This document shows positions 1 through 4,607 of a stretch of DNA of 5,585 bases, piece after piece (the stretch's first letter is position 1; every line of letters starts with the position of its first letter). The stretch is from NCBI GenBank assembly GCA_022360105.1, contig JAKSDL010000738.1:1-5585 (forward strand), written 5' to 3'. The DNA comes from Pseudomonadota bacterium. GTDB lineage: Bacteria; SAR324; XYD2-FULL-50-16; JAHJRI01. The notes under the pieces were generated by a model. It was not told where the DNA came from. It did no database searches and worked only from the letters and a program-made list of their open reading frames with translations. Position numbers and translations under genes: made by a program.

Positions 1-216
1 ATTGTAGTGGAGTGCAATCTGAAGTTCAAAGCACCCTTAAAAAGTGGAGACAGATTCTGGGTAGGCTTGAATTGGGAGCAAAAAACCCGTCTGAAACACA
101 AAATCCTGCAGGATGTCTATCACTCGGATGGTACCCTGATTTTGGAAGCCACCTTCATCGCCAGCGCCATCGACAAGAATGGGAAACCTGTACCAGTTAA
201 ATTGATGGATGAATAG
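1..216 (+). CDS. Hotdog-fold acyl-CoA thioesterase (YbgC/4HBT-like), C-terminal part
   Basis: The reading frame is open from the first base (I-V-V-E-C-N...) to a TAG at 214-216, giving 71 residues of a protein whose start lies upstream of the window. The pattern fits the C-terminal half of the 4-hydroxybenzoyl-CoA thioesterase/YbgC family: a strand around VVECNLKFKAPLKSGD (the 'Y.aPar.GD' region), then a long strand with basic residues (TRLKHKIL), then DGTLILEATFIASAIDKNGKPVPV, which matches the family's closing 'g.lla.a.....v.d..gkp..lp' segment. Such enzymes hydrolyse acyl-CoA or acyl-ACP thioesters in the cytoplasm. The N-terminal catalytic Asp region is outside the window, so activity and substrate cannot be judged. 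The GTG at position 7 is probably internal and not the true start. No downstream gene is close enough to be in an operon with it. Confidence 0.6.
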   Translation: MVVECNLKFKAPLKSGDRFWVGLNWEQKTRLKHKILQDVYHSDGTLILEATFIASAIDKNGKPVPVKLMDE

Positions 217-257
217 AGCACCTCACTGTTTCATCGTAATACCCCTATTACTGCTCT
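215..257 (+). terminator. Hairpin just after the thioesterase stop, possible terminator
   Basis: GTAATA (236-241) and TATTAC (246-251) pair perfectly around a CCCC loop. The right arm continues directly into TGCTCT (252-257), which is complementary to AGAGCA (215-220) overlapping the stop codon. A branched or two-part hairpin is therefore possible at the 3' end of the thioesterase message. There is no T-tract after it, so it would be a weak or factor-dependent terminator, or only a 3'-end-stabilising structure. Confidence 0.25.
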
Positions 258-385
258 CCTAAAGCTCACATTTTCGCAGATTTAGTTCCGGATTTAATCC
301 GTTGCTCAGCTTGTGCAAATCACCGTAAATCAGCATGCGCAATGACGGTTCGCCCGTTACGAGGATACCAATTTAGGCATTTTTA

Positions 386-399
386 GTAAAAGGTTTTAC
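386..399. promoter_or_regulatory. 14-bp palindrome, LacI-like shape but with a GG centre
   Basis: GTAAAA-GG-TTTTAC is a perfect 6-bp dyad with a 2-bp centre. Its geometry is that of a LacI/GalR-family operator (abutted half sites, AAA/TTT arms), but the centre is GG instead of the usual CG. It lies about 335 bp upstream of the LacI-family start. It could be a degenerate autoregulatory site, or a site for another regulator; the AT-rich context makes chance occurrence possible. Confidence 0.25.
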
Positions 400-444
400 C
401 ATTCAAGATACCTTGTAAAAAACAATTGGTCCAAGATATGGTGC

Positions 445-477
445 GTAATTCAAAAAATCGATATTATTTTGAATTAC
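445..477. repeat. Perfect 11-bp inverted repeat with 11-bp spacer
   Basis: GTAATTCAAAA (445-455) is exactly complementary to TTTTGAATTAC (467-477). The 11-base spacer contains an ATCGAT palindrome (457-462). The half-sites are about two helical turns apart centre to centre, a spacing compatible with a dimeric regulator binding one face of the helix; as RNA it would be an AT-rich hairpin with a large loop. No T-tract follows, so it does not look like an intrinsic terminator. It sits about 255 bp upstream of the LacI-family gene. Confidence 0.4.
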
Positions 478-549
478 TTAATAAAAACTACCTATCAAGA
501 TTGAATTGGGCATTCATTAATCGGTTTTTTTGGATAATCTAAAAAGATA

Positions 550-578
550 TTGACAAGTGATGAAGATCATATTAGTAA
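550..578 (+). promoter_or_regulatory. Weak sigma-70-like promoter candidate for the LacI-family gene
   Basis: A perfect TTGACA (550-555) is followed after 17 bp by TAGTAA (573-578), which matches the -10 consensus at only three of six positions. If used, it would give a leader of about 145 nt before the LacI-family start at 732. No better-spaced pair was seen closer to the gene. The perfect -35 hexamer is the only strong point, so confidence is low. Confidence 0.25.
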
Positions 579-731
579 ATCGATACACTTAAAACTTTGT
601 ACTGAATTTAGTTGCTATTTTGTTTACCAGCGGATCTTTCACAGTTCACCCATTTGAGGGTATGACTATGCGGGTGGAGCAATAAAAACAGTCCATGCGA
701 ACCATGTTCCGGATGAACCACAAAACCAATT

Positions 732-1781
732 ATGAAAGAAATAACCATTTCCGATGTTGCCCGTATGGCAAATGTTTCTCCGAGCAGCGTATCCAATGTG
801 CTCAACGGGAGATCCAAGCGAATGAGCTCCAGCACAAGGGAGCGCGTCCTAAATGCCATTGAACAGCTTGGTTACACGCCAAATTTTGCTGCCCGCCAAC
901 TCAAAACCGGCCGTTCACCTTATATCGGGTTAATTGTACCATCGGTGGCCAATCCTTTTTATGGGATGTTCGCCCGTCTCGTGGAAGATGCGGCCCTGGC
1001 CGGCGGATATCAGGTGTTGCTGGGCAACAGCGACCGTGATCCCGAACGCGAACGGCATTATGCGGAAGAGCTTTTGGGCTATGGCGTGCGGGGTATTATT
1101 TTTGGGTCCTCCCTGACGCAATTTACCCATCTGGAAAGTTTAATCGACAAAGGCTTGCATGTTGTTGCCTTCGACCGACCCACTCAGCAGGGCGATCGCA
1201 TTATGATTGACAGCATCGGCGTCGATAATGTGCAGGCCACCCGCTTAGCCACCAGACATTTGCTGGCACTGGGCCATCGTCGCATCGGCTTTATTTCAGG
1301 GCCGATTCGTACCGTCAACCGACTGGACCGACTGGAAGGATACCGTATGACCCTTGAGGAAGCCGGTATAGAAGTTGATCCGCAACTGATCTGGGAAGGC
1401 GTAACCAACGACTTTGGTGATGGCACGGCCGTCAAGTTGGGCCGACACGGCGCGCATGATCTTCTAACCAGATCCGACAGGCCCACGGCAATCATTACCA
1501 TTAACGATATGTATGCCTTTGGAATCTATGCGGGCACCCGCGACCTGGGATTGAATATACCTGAAGATTTATCCGTTGTCGGCATGGATGACATTGCCTT
1601 GGCGGAAATCGTTCAACCGCCACTCACAACCGTGCGTCAGCCGATCAGTGATATTGCACGCTTGGCCGTCGAGCGGCTTATCGGCAGGCTGCAAGTCAAT
1701 TGCAAGGAACCACTGGGTCACCAGGTTCTGTCACCGACCTTAATAGTAAGGGGTTCTACGACAAACTACTCGGGATCCTGA
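732..1781 (+). CDS. LacI/GalR-family transcriptional repressor
   Basis: A complete 349-residue protein, the usual length for the family. The N-terminus aligns without gaps to LacI: helix-turn-helix at about residues 5-26 (TISDVARMANVSPSSVSNVL), specificity positions 17, 18 and 22 being Pro, Ser and Asn, and a hinge helix at about 50-59 with the minor-groove leucine (L57) that favours a CG-centred operator. Residues 64-345 form the periplasmic-binding-like ligand domain, with the family landmarks GLIVPSVANPFY, VVAFDRP (about 144-150), RLEGYR (about 200-205), INDMYAFG (about 257-264), GMDD (284-287) and LTTVRQP (298-304). It probably represses genes until a sugar or derivative binds; the ligand is not predictable. 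The ATG at 732 is chosen because the HTH begins at the family-typical distance and an in-frame stop lies at 714-716. Its Shine-Dalgarno is poor (GGATG, far upstream). Its GC content is visibly higher than that of the following genes. An operator-like site overlaps its stop codon. Confidence 0.93.
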   Translation: MKEITISDVARMANVSPSSVSNVLNGRSKRMSSSTRERVLNAIEQLGYTPNFAARQLKTGRSPYIGLIVPSVANPFYGMFARLVEDAALAGGYQVLLGNSDRDPERERHYAEELLGYGVRGIIFGSSLTQFTHLESLIDKGLHVVAFDRPTQQGDRIMIDSIGVDNVQATRLATRHLLALGHRRIGFISGPIRTVNRLDRLEGYRMTLEEAGIEVDPQLIWEGVTNDFGDGTAVKLGRHGAHDLLTRSDRPTAIITINDMYAFGIYAGTRDLGLNIPEDLSVVGMDDIALAEIVQPPLTTVRQPISDIARLAVERLIGRLQVNCKEPLGHQVLSPTLIVRGSTTNYSGS

Positions 1782-1792
1782 AAGCGGTTTCA
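1779..1792. promoter_or_regulatory. cre/LacI-type operator overlapping the repressor stop codon
   Basis: TGAAAGCGGTTTCA has perfect TGAAA/TTTCA arms around a G-CG-G centre and fits the core of the published cre consensus TGNAANCGNWNNCA at every defined position. Its first three bases are the TGA stop codon of the LacI-family gene, and it lies about 82 bp before the response-regulator start. LacI-family proteins with a hinge leucine bind such CG-centred dyads. The local repressor may bind here, controlling the response regulator or its own read-through, but its Asn22 departs from the Arg found in LacI and CcpA, so another family member could be the binder. Confidence 0.5.
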
Positions 1793-1814
1793 AAACGTTC
1801 AATTAGGCCCCAAA

Positions 1815-1850
1815 GGATTGGCACATGAATAGAAATTGACATACCAATCC
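1815..1850. promoter_or_regulatory. Perfect 7-bp dyad upstream of the response regulator
   Basis: GGATTGG (1815-1821) and CCAATCC (1844-1850) are perfect inverted copies separated by 22 bp. A TTGACA hexamer (1836-1841) lies between them, but no acceptable -10 hexamer follows at 16-18 bp. The dyad ends 25 bases before the response-regulator ATG. It may be an operator (for example for autoregulation) or an RNA hairpin in the leader. The half-site spacing is about 29 bp centre to centre. Confidence 0.3.
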
Positions 1851-1874
1851 GGAAAAAATGAAAGGAACCATATC

Positions 1875-2525
1875 ATGGATAAATATCGCATCGTAATCGC
1901 TGACGATCATGCAATCTTTCGCCAGGGAATGAAGCTTTTTATCGAAAAGGTTCCCGGGCTTGAAGTTGTTGGAGAGGCAAGCGATGGGGTAAAGCTTCTT
2001 GAATTATTGAAACAGGAAGAAACCGACATGGTCCTGTTGGATATTACCATGCCAGGTTTAAAAGGGATTGAGGCTGCCAAAGAAATTAATAAAAAATATC
2101 CCGTGATTGCGGTATTGATGCTCACAATGCATAAAACTAAAGAATATTTATATCAAGCGTTTTCAACTGGTGCCAGGGGATATCTTCTTAAGGAAGATTC
2201 AGATGTAGAATTATTAACAGCTATTGAAACCATACGAAAAGGCGATATCTATGTGAGCGACCTGTTAGCGAGTGAGTTGTCCGAAGATGTCAGTAACAAA
2301 ACAACCAAAGGTAAAATTCCAGCCATCTCGGAACCTTTGAGTACCCGTGAAAGAGAAGTTTTAAAATTAATAGCTGAAGAAAATCTGAATAAAGAGATCG
2401 CACATCTGCTTGGAATCAGTACACGAACCGTAGAGAGTCATCGCGCAAACATATTAAGAAAATTAGGAAAGGAGAACACCGTTGGGTTAGTAAAATACGC
2501 ACTTCGTATTGGATTGACTAAATAA
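1875..2525 (+). CDS. NarL/FixJ-family two-component response regulator
   Basis: A complete 216-residue DNA-binding response regulator. The receiver domain (about 4-120) has the acidic pocket D10-D11, the phospho-acceptor D56 (VLLDITMPG), the switch Thr84 (LMLT), Tyr103 and the conserved Lys106 (GYLLKED). A linker (about 135-153) leads to a LuxR-type helix-turn-helix (about 154-210: LSTREREVLKLIAEE, NKEIAHLLGIS, TRTVESHRANILRKLG). All catalytic positions are intact, so it should be phosphorylated by a histidine kinase and bind DNA as a dimer. No kinase is encoded nearby, making it an orphan within this window. The ATG at 1875 is preferred over an upstream in-frame TTG at 1836 because AAGGA (1862-1866) sits 8 bases before it and the receiver domain starts there. 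It follows the LacI-family gene by 93 bases, with operator-like dyads in the gap, so independent transcription is likely. Codon use is AT-rich, unlike the LacI-family gene. Targets are unknown; the lyase gene downstream is a candidate by position only. Confidence 0.93.
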   Translation: MDKYRIVIADDHAIFRQGMKLFIEKVPGLEVVGEASDGVKLLELLKQEETDMVLLDITMPGLKGIEAAKEINKKYPVIAVLMLTMHKTKEYLYQAFSTGARGYLLKEDSDVELLTAIETIRKGDIYVSDLLASELSEDVSNKTTKGKIPAISEPLSTREREVLKLIAEENLNKEIAHLLGISTRTVESHRANILRKLGKENTVGLVKYALRIGLTK

Positions 2526-2552
2526 AATAATGATCAGTTATCGGTCTTTGGT

Positions 2553-2573
2553 GAAAGCTCTGCTTTCTGTTTT
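2553..2573 (+). terminator. Weak intrinsic terminator after the response regulator
   Basis: GAAAGC (2553-2558) and GCTTTC (2562-2567) pair perfectly around a TCT loop and are followed by TGTTTT. The structure begins 28 bases after the response-regulator stop codon, the expected place. The 6-bp stem and interrupted T-tract make it weak. Confidence 0.4.
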
Positions 2574-2686
2574 GATGAACAACCCGTAAGCAATCAGATA
2601 GACAATGATTCAACATATAAAGGCTGCTGCTTCATTGAAAGGATGGTTTTTCCAATTCTAGCCCCATCATGAGAAATGGTTCCACG

Positions 2687-2714
2687 AACCGATAACCGAT
2701 AGCCGATCACTGAT
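2687..2714. repeat. Degenerate 7-bp tandem repeat, with an inverted partner at 2531-2545
   Basis: Four consecutive heptads read AACCGAT, AACCGAT, AGCCGAT, CACTGAT; a fifth, AACACAT, is barely recognisable. About 150 bp upstream, 2531-2545 read on the other strand is ACCGATAACTGATCA, which matches 2695-2709 at 13 of 15 positions. The two tracts therefore face each other around a gene-free segment. They could be regulator binding arrays or relics of slipped-strand expansion. Confidence 0.45.
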
Positions 2715-2798
2715 AACACATTCAAAACCTGGATAAAGGCCTATATTTTTTGGATAAGGAAGGCTAAACCAAACCCAAAAATGGGTGTTAATTTTTTA

Positions 2799-2833
2799 CG
2801 TATTAATACGGATTGAATATATTTAATTATAAG
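2799..2833 (+). promoter_or_regulatory. Candidate activator-dependent promoter of the lyase gene with 12-bp palindrome
   Basis: CGTATTAATACG (2799-2810) is a perfect palindrome. TATAAG (2828-2833) matches the -10 consensus at five of six positions, and the palindrome occupies the place where a -35 hexamer would be; no good -35 is present. This arrangement is typical of promoters where an activator bound near -35 replaces the hexamer. Transcription would then start near 2840, about 115 nt before the lyase ATG, and include the hairpin at 2866-2913. Confidence 0.3.
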
Positions 2834-2865
2834 AAGTAAGATGAACATACTTTGTCCCAAGCAGT

Positions 2866-2913
2866 GTATTCCCCGGCCCCAACCCAATTAAAGGTGGAGC
2901 TGCCGGGGAATAC
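2866..2913 (+). promoter_or_regulatory. Perfect 12-bp stem hairpin in the lyase mRNA leader
   Basis: GTATTCCCCGGC (2866-2877) pairs base for base with GCCGGGGAATAC (2902-2913) around a 24-nt loop. The structure ends 41 nt before the lyase start codon and leaves the ribosome binding site free. No uninterrupted T-tract follows directly (CCAAAGCTCTTTT comes next), so a classical terminator is unlikely. Plausible roles are protection of the transcript's 5' end, a protein-binding site, or a factor-dependent attenuator. No known riboswitch class was recognised. Confidence 0.55.
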
Positions 2914-2954
2914 CCAAAGCTCTTTTCATGAATTAAAAATAGTAGGAGTTTACT

Positions 2955-4379
2955 ATGAAATCATTTTTTGTCAGGGCTTCACTTTTGTTTACAGCATTAT
3001 TTTTCTTTGCTGCCGGAGGGTTCACTAATGTTTCCGCTGCGGAGCAGTTACCGGTTTTTGGAAACCCTACAGCTTCGAGTCATGATGGCAACGTTCCGGA
3101 AAACACTATTGATGGATCGTTATCAACGAGATGGTCTGCCAATGGAGATGGTTCCTGGATACAGTATGACCTTGGCAGCTCTAAAGATGTAACGTTTATC
3201 AAAATTGCATGGTATAAAGGTGCTAATCGTTCAGCTGAATTCAAGGTTCAGACTTCTGCTAATGCATCCACATGGGGAGATGTTTTAGGTCTAACCAGCT
3301 CGAGTGGTTCCACAACGAGTTTGGAAACATACGATCTGACCGATTCATCTGCACGATATGTCAGAATTATTGGATATGGCAATACGAGTAATAACTGGAA
3401 CTCGATAACTGAAGTCGAAATCTGGGGCGGGGGTCAACCAGGTCCAAACCCTGCAGATTATCCCAGTGATGTGCTTTCATTTTTTAATGAGTTTAAAATT
3501 ACTTTAGGAACCGGATCTGAAGTAACGAACCTCATTAATTACAAACATGATGATTATTTTTTTACAGCAAACGACGGAGTAGACTGGGTTGTCTATAAAA
3601 CGCCTAACCAGGGCGGTACAACTCCCAATTCAAGTAACACCCGCAGCGAACTGCGTCAATTTGATGAGTGGACCCCGGAACAAGGCGGTAAGCTTACCGG
3701 AACGTTGAAAGTTATGCATGTGAGTACAACCGGTAATGCTACGGTACCAGCTGCATATTCAGTTGTTATTGGCCAAATCCACTCTTCCGAGGGACATGAA
3801 AACGAACCGGTTAAGATTTTCTACAAGAAATATCCCGGACATACAAAAGGTGCTGTATTCTGGAACTACGAGATAAATACTAACGGCAGTAATAGTGGTA
3901 GATGGGATGTTTCACATAAAGTCTGGGGCTATGACTGGTCACATCTTGGCAGTTCGGCAAACTCATACCCTTCAGAGCCATCAGACGGTGTTGAGCTGGG
4001 TGAAGAGTTCTCATATGAGATCAATGTTTATAACGGCGTTTTGTACCTTAGATTTGAATGTAACGGGAAAACAACGAAAACCTTTACAAAGGACCTGACT
4101 TCTTCCGTGTATACACAATCAAGTGATATTCCCAGTCAGGTAGTGGATCTGTTCGGTCCGGAAGGGCAGGATGGTACAGAATATCCCAATGCTTATTCAG
4201 GTGAACTGCAATACTTTAAGCAGGGTGCCTACAACCAGTGTAACGGAGGAACTAATCACTCTGTTTGGAGTCCTGGCTGTGATACCTATAATGGCAATCT
4301 TAATGATCAATATTCAAATGGTGCCTATACTGAAGTTTGGTTTAGACAAGCAACTGTCGGGAACGGAACTTCTAACTAA
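2955..4379 (+). CDS. Secreted alginate lyase: CBM32 (F5/8 type C) plus polysaccharide lyase family 7
   Basis: A complete 474-residue exported enzyme. Residues 1-28/29 are a classical Sec signal peptide (KSFFVR, hydrophobic core, cleavage near VSA-A), without a lipobox. Residues about 37-158 form a discoidin/CBM32 carbohydrate-binding domain (NPTASS, ENTIDGSLSTRWS, WIQYDLG, ITEVEIWG). After a short GGGQPGPNP linker, residues about 170-466 are the PL7 catalytic domain with all three signature motifs: TRSELR (229-234), QIH (274-276) and YFKQGAYNQ (420-428), which supply the Arg, Gln/His and Tyr of the beta-elimination site. In PL7, QIH (rather than QVH) is associated with action on guluronate-containing blocks. 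EPVKIFYKKYPGHTKG and VFWNYE are also typical of the family. Cys429 and Cys442 flank a loop after the third motif and could form a disulfide. There is no T9SS or dockerin tail. AGGAG at 2944-2948 lies 6 bases before the ATG. It probably cuts alginate outside the cell; no uptake or catabolic partner is in the window. Confidence 0.93.
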   Translation: MKSFFVRASLLFTALFFFAAGGFTNVSAAEQLPVFGNPTASSHDGNVPENTIDGSLSTRWSANGDGSWIQYDLGSSKDVTFIKIAWYKGANRSAEFKVQTSANASTWGDVLGLTSSSGSTTSLETYDLTDSSARYVRIIGYGNTSNNWNSITEVEIWGGGQPGPNPADYPSDVLSFFNEFKITLGTGSEVTNLINYKHDDYFFTANDGVDWVVYKTPNQGGTTPNSSNTRSELRQFDEWTPEQGGKLTGTLKVMHVSTTGNATVPAAYSVVIGQIHSSEGHENEPVKIFYKKYPGHTKGAVFWNYEINTNGSNSGRWDVSHKVWGYDWSHLGSSANSYPSEPSDGVELGEEFSYEINVYNGVLYLRFECNGKTTKTFTKDLTSSVYTQSSDIPSQVVDLFGPEGQDGTEYPNAYSGELQYFKQGAYNQCNGGTNHSVWSPGCDTYNGNLNDQYSNGAYTEVWFRQATVGNGTSN

Positions 4380-4418
4380 CGATAAGCACAGACTTCAGTA
4401 TATTTAAGTTAATTTTTT

Positions 4419-4435
4419 GGGGGAGAGTATCCCCC
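4419..4435 (+). terminator. Hairpin downstream of the lyase gene
   Basis: GGGGGA (4419-4424) pairs with TCCCCC (4430-4435) around a GAGTA loop, 40 bases after the lyase stop codon. The stem is strong, but the T-run (TTTTTT, 4413-4418) precedes rather than follows it, and ATAAGCG comes after. It is therefore not a textbook intrinsic terminator, though position suggests it marks the end of the lyase transcript. Confidence 0.4.
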
Positions 4436-4436
4436 A

Positions 4437-4446
4437 TAAGCGCTTA
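4437..4446. promoter_or_regulatory. TAAGCGCTTA palindrome
   Basis: This is a perfect 10-bp palindrome whose AAGCGCTT core has the CG centre and flanks of LacI-family operators. It lies right after the hairpin that ends the lyase gene and has no promoter next to it on either strand. It shares AAGCG with the operator-like site at 1779-1792. It may be a chance palindrome. Confidence 0.2.
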
Positions 4447-4467
4447 AATAAGATTGCAATAGATGGC

Positions 4468-4541
4468 TAATAGGGGACGTAGGCGAAGTATTGAAATTGG
4501 AAGCTAATCAAATGTCAACATTTCAACTACGTCACCTATTA
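4468..4541. mobile_element. 74-bp imperfect palindrome, REP/MITE-like element
   Basis: The ends TAATAGGGGACGTAG (4468-4482) and CTACGTCACCTATTA (4527-4541) are complementary at 14 of 15 positions. Pairing continues inward with short interruptions (GAAGT/ATTTC, TTGA/TCAA, ATT/AAT, GA/TC) to a loop near 4502-4507, so 28 of 34 positions can pair. The whole unit is thus one long hairpin. It encodes nothing. The interrupted hairpin and sharp ends suggest a non-autonomous repetitive palindrome of the REP or MITE type. Read on the minus strand, the right arm contains AGGTGAC, shared with the repeat cluster at 5394-5520. No transposase is present and no clear target duplication is visible. Confidence 0.5.
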
Positions 4542-4566
4542 TGTGTATCAACATAGGGTTTGTATG

Positions 4567-4607
4567 AACTTGAGCTTATCAGCGGCGATATGCCGGCAGT
4601 TCAAGTT
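4567..4607 (-). terminator. Hairpin overlapping the toxin stop codon
   Basis: A 10-bp outer stem (4567-4576 with 4598-4607, one G-T pair) encloses a second CGGC/GCCG stem (4583-4586 with 4592-4595, loop GATAT). On the minus strand the structure begins in the last codons of the PIN toxin and includes its TGA. No T-tract follows on the minus strand, so it would end or protect the toxin-antitoxin mRNA only with help, or affect translation termination. Confidence 0.3.

Larger units (their letters stand above)
217..731. other. Intergenic region between thioesterase and LacI-family gene, no convincing gene
   Basis: These 515 bases are AT-rich, and I see no coding region with a ribosome binding site and family resemblance on either strand. 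The region holds a hairpin right after the thioesterase stop (236-251), a small perfect dyad CGGATTTAATCCG (289-301), a 14-bp palindrome (386-399), a strong 11+11 bp dyad (445-477), a weak promoter-like pair (550-578) and a very short leader-type reading frame (662-685). This density of dyads suggests a regulatory region for the downstream LacI-family gene, or the remains of older mobile DNA. Confidence 0.6.
2526..2954. other. Intergenic region between response regulator and alginate lyase
   Basis: These 429 bases hold no supportable gene. Contents in order: one copy of an inverted heptad-type sequence (2531-2545), a short terminator-like hairpin (2553-2573), a GGTTC-CAC-GAACC dyad (2678-2690), four degenerate 7-bp tandem units (2687-2714), a T-run followed by GGATAA (2746-2757) that also occurs upstream of the LacI-family gene, a 12-bp palindrome and -10-like hexamer (2799-2833), and a strong leader hairpin (2866-2913). 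The right half is probably the control region of the lyase gene. Confidence 0.6.

Noticed and set aside
336..356. GACGGTTCGCCCGT as a tRNA T-arm or group II intron domain V fragment
   Set aside because: Only a 4-bp stem is formed, and neither the rest of a tRNA cloverleaf nor the domain V stem and catalytic triad can be found around it.
608..859. Minus-strand 83-codon open frame across the LacI-family start
   Set aside because: It is antisense to the well-supported repressor gene, has no family resemblance and no ribosome site.
1819..1834. Sigma-54-like promoter (TTGGCAC ... TAGAA) before the response regulator
   Set aside because: The -24 part is good, but the -12 element reads GA where GC is expected, so the essential dinucleotide is missing.
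1836..1874. In-frame upstream TTG start for the response regulator
   Set aside because: It would add 13 residues before the receiver domain without a ribosome site, while the ATG at 1875 has AAGGA 8 bases upstream and gives the family-typical N-terminus.
732..2525. LacI-family gene and response regulator as one operon
   Set aside because: The 93-base gap with two dyads and the sharp change in composition argue for separate transcription, though read-through cannot be excluded.
2605..2661. 18-codon reading frame (MIQHIKAAASLKGWFFQF) in the lyase upstream region
   Set aside because: It has no Shine-Dalgarno, no promoter and no recognisable similarity; frames this short are expected by chance.
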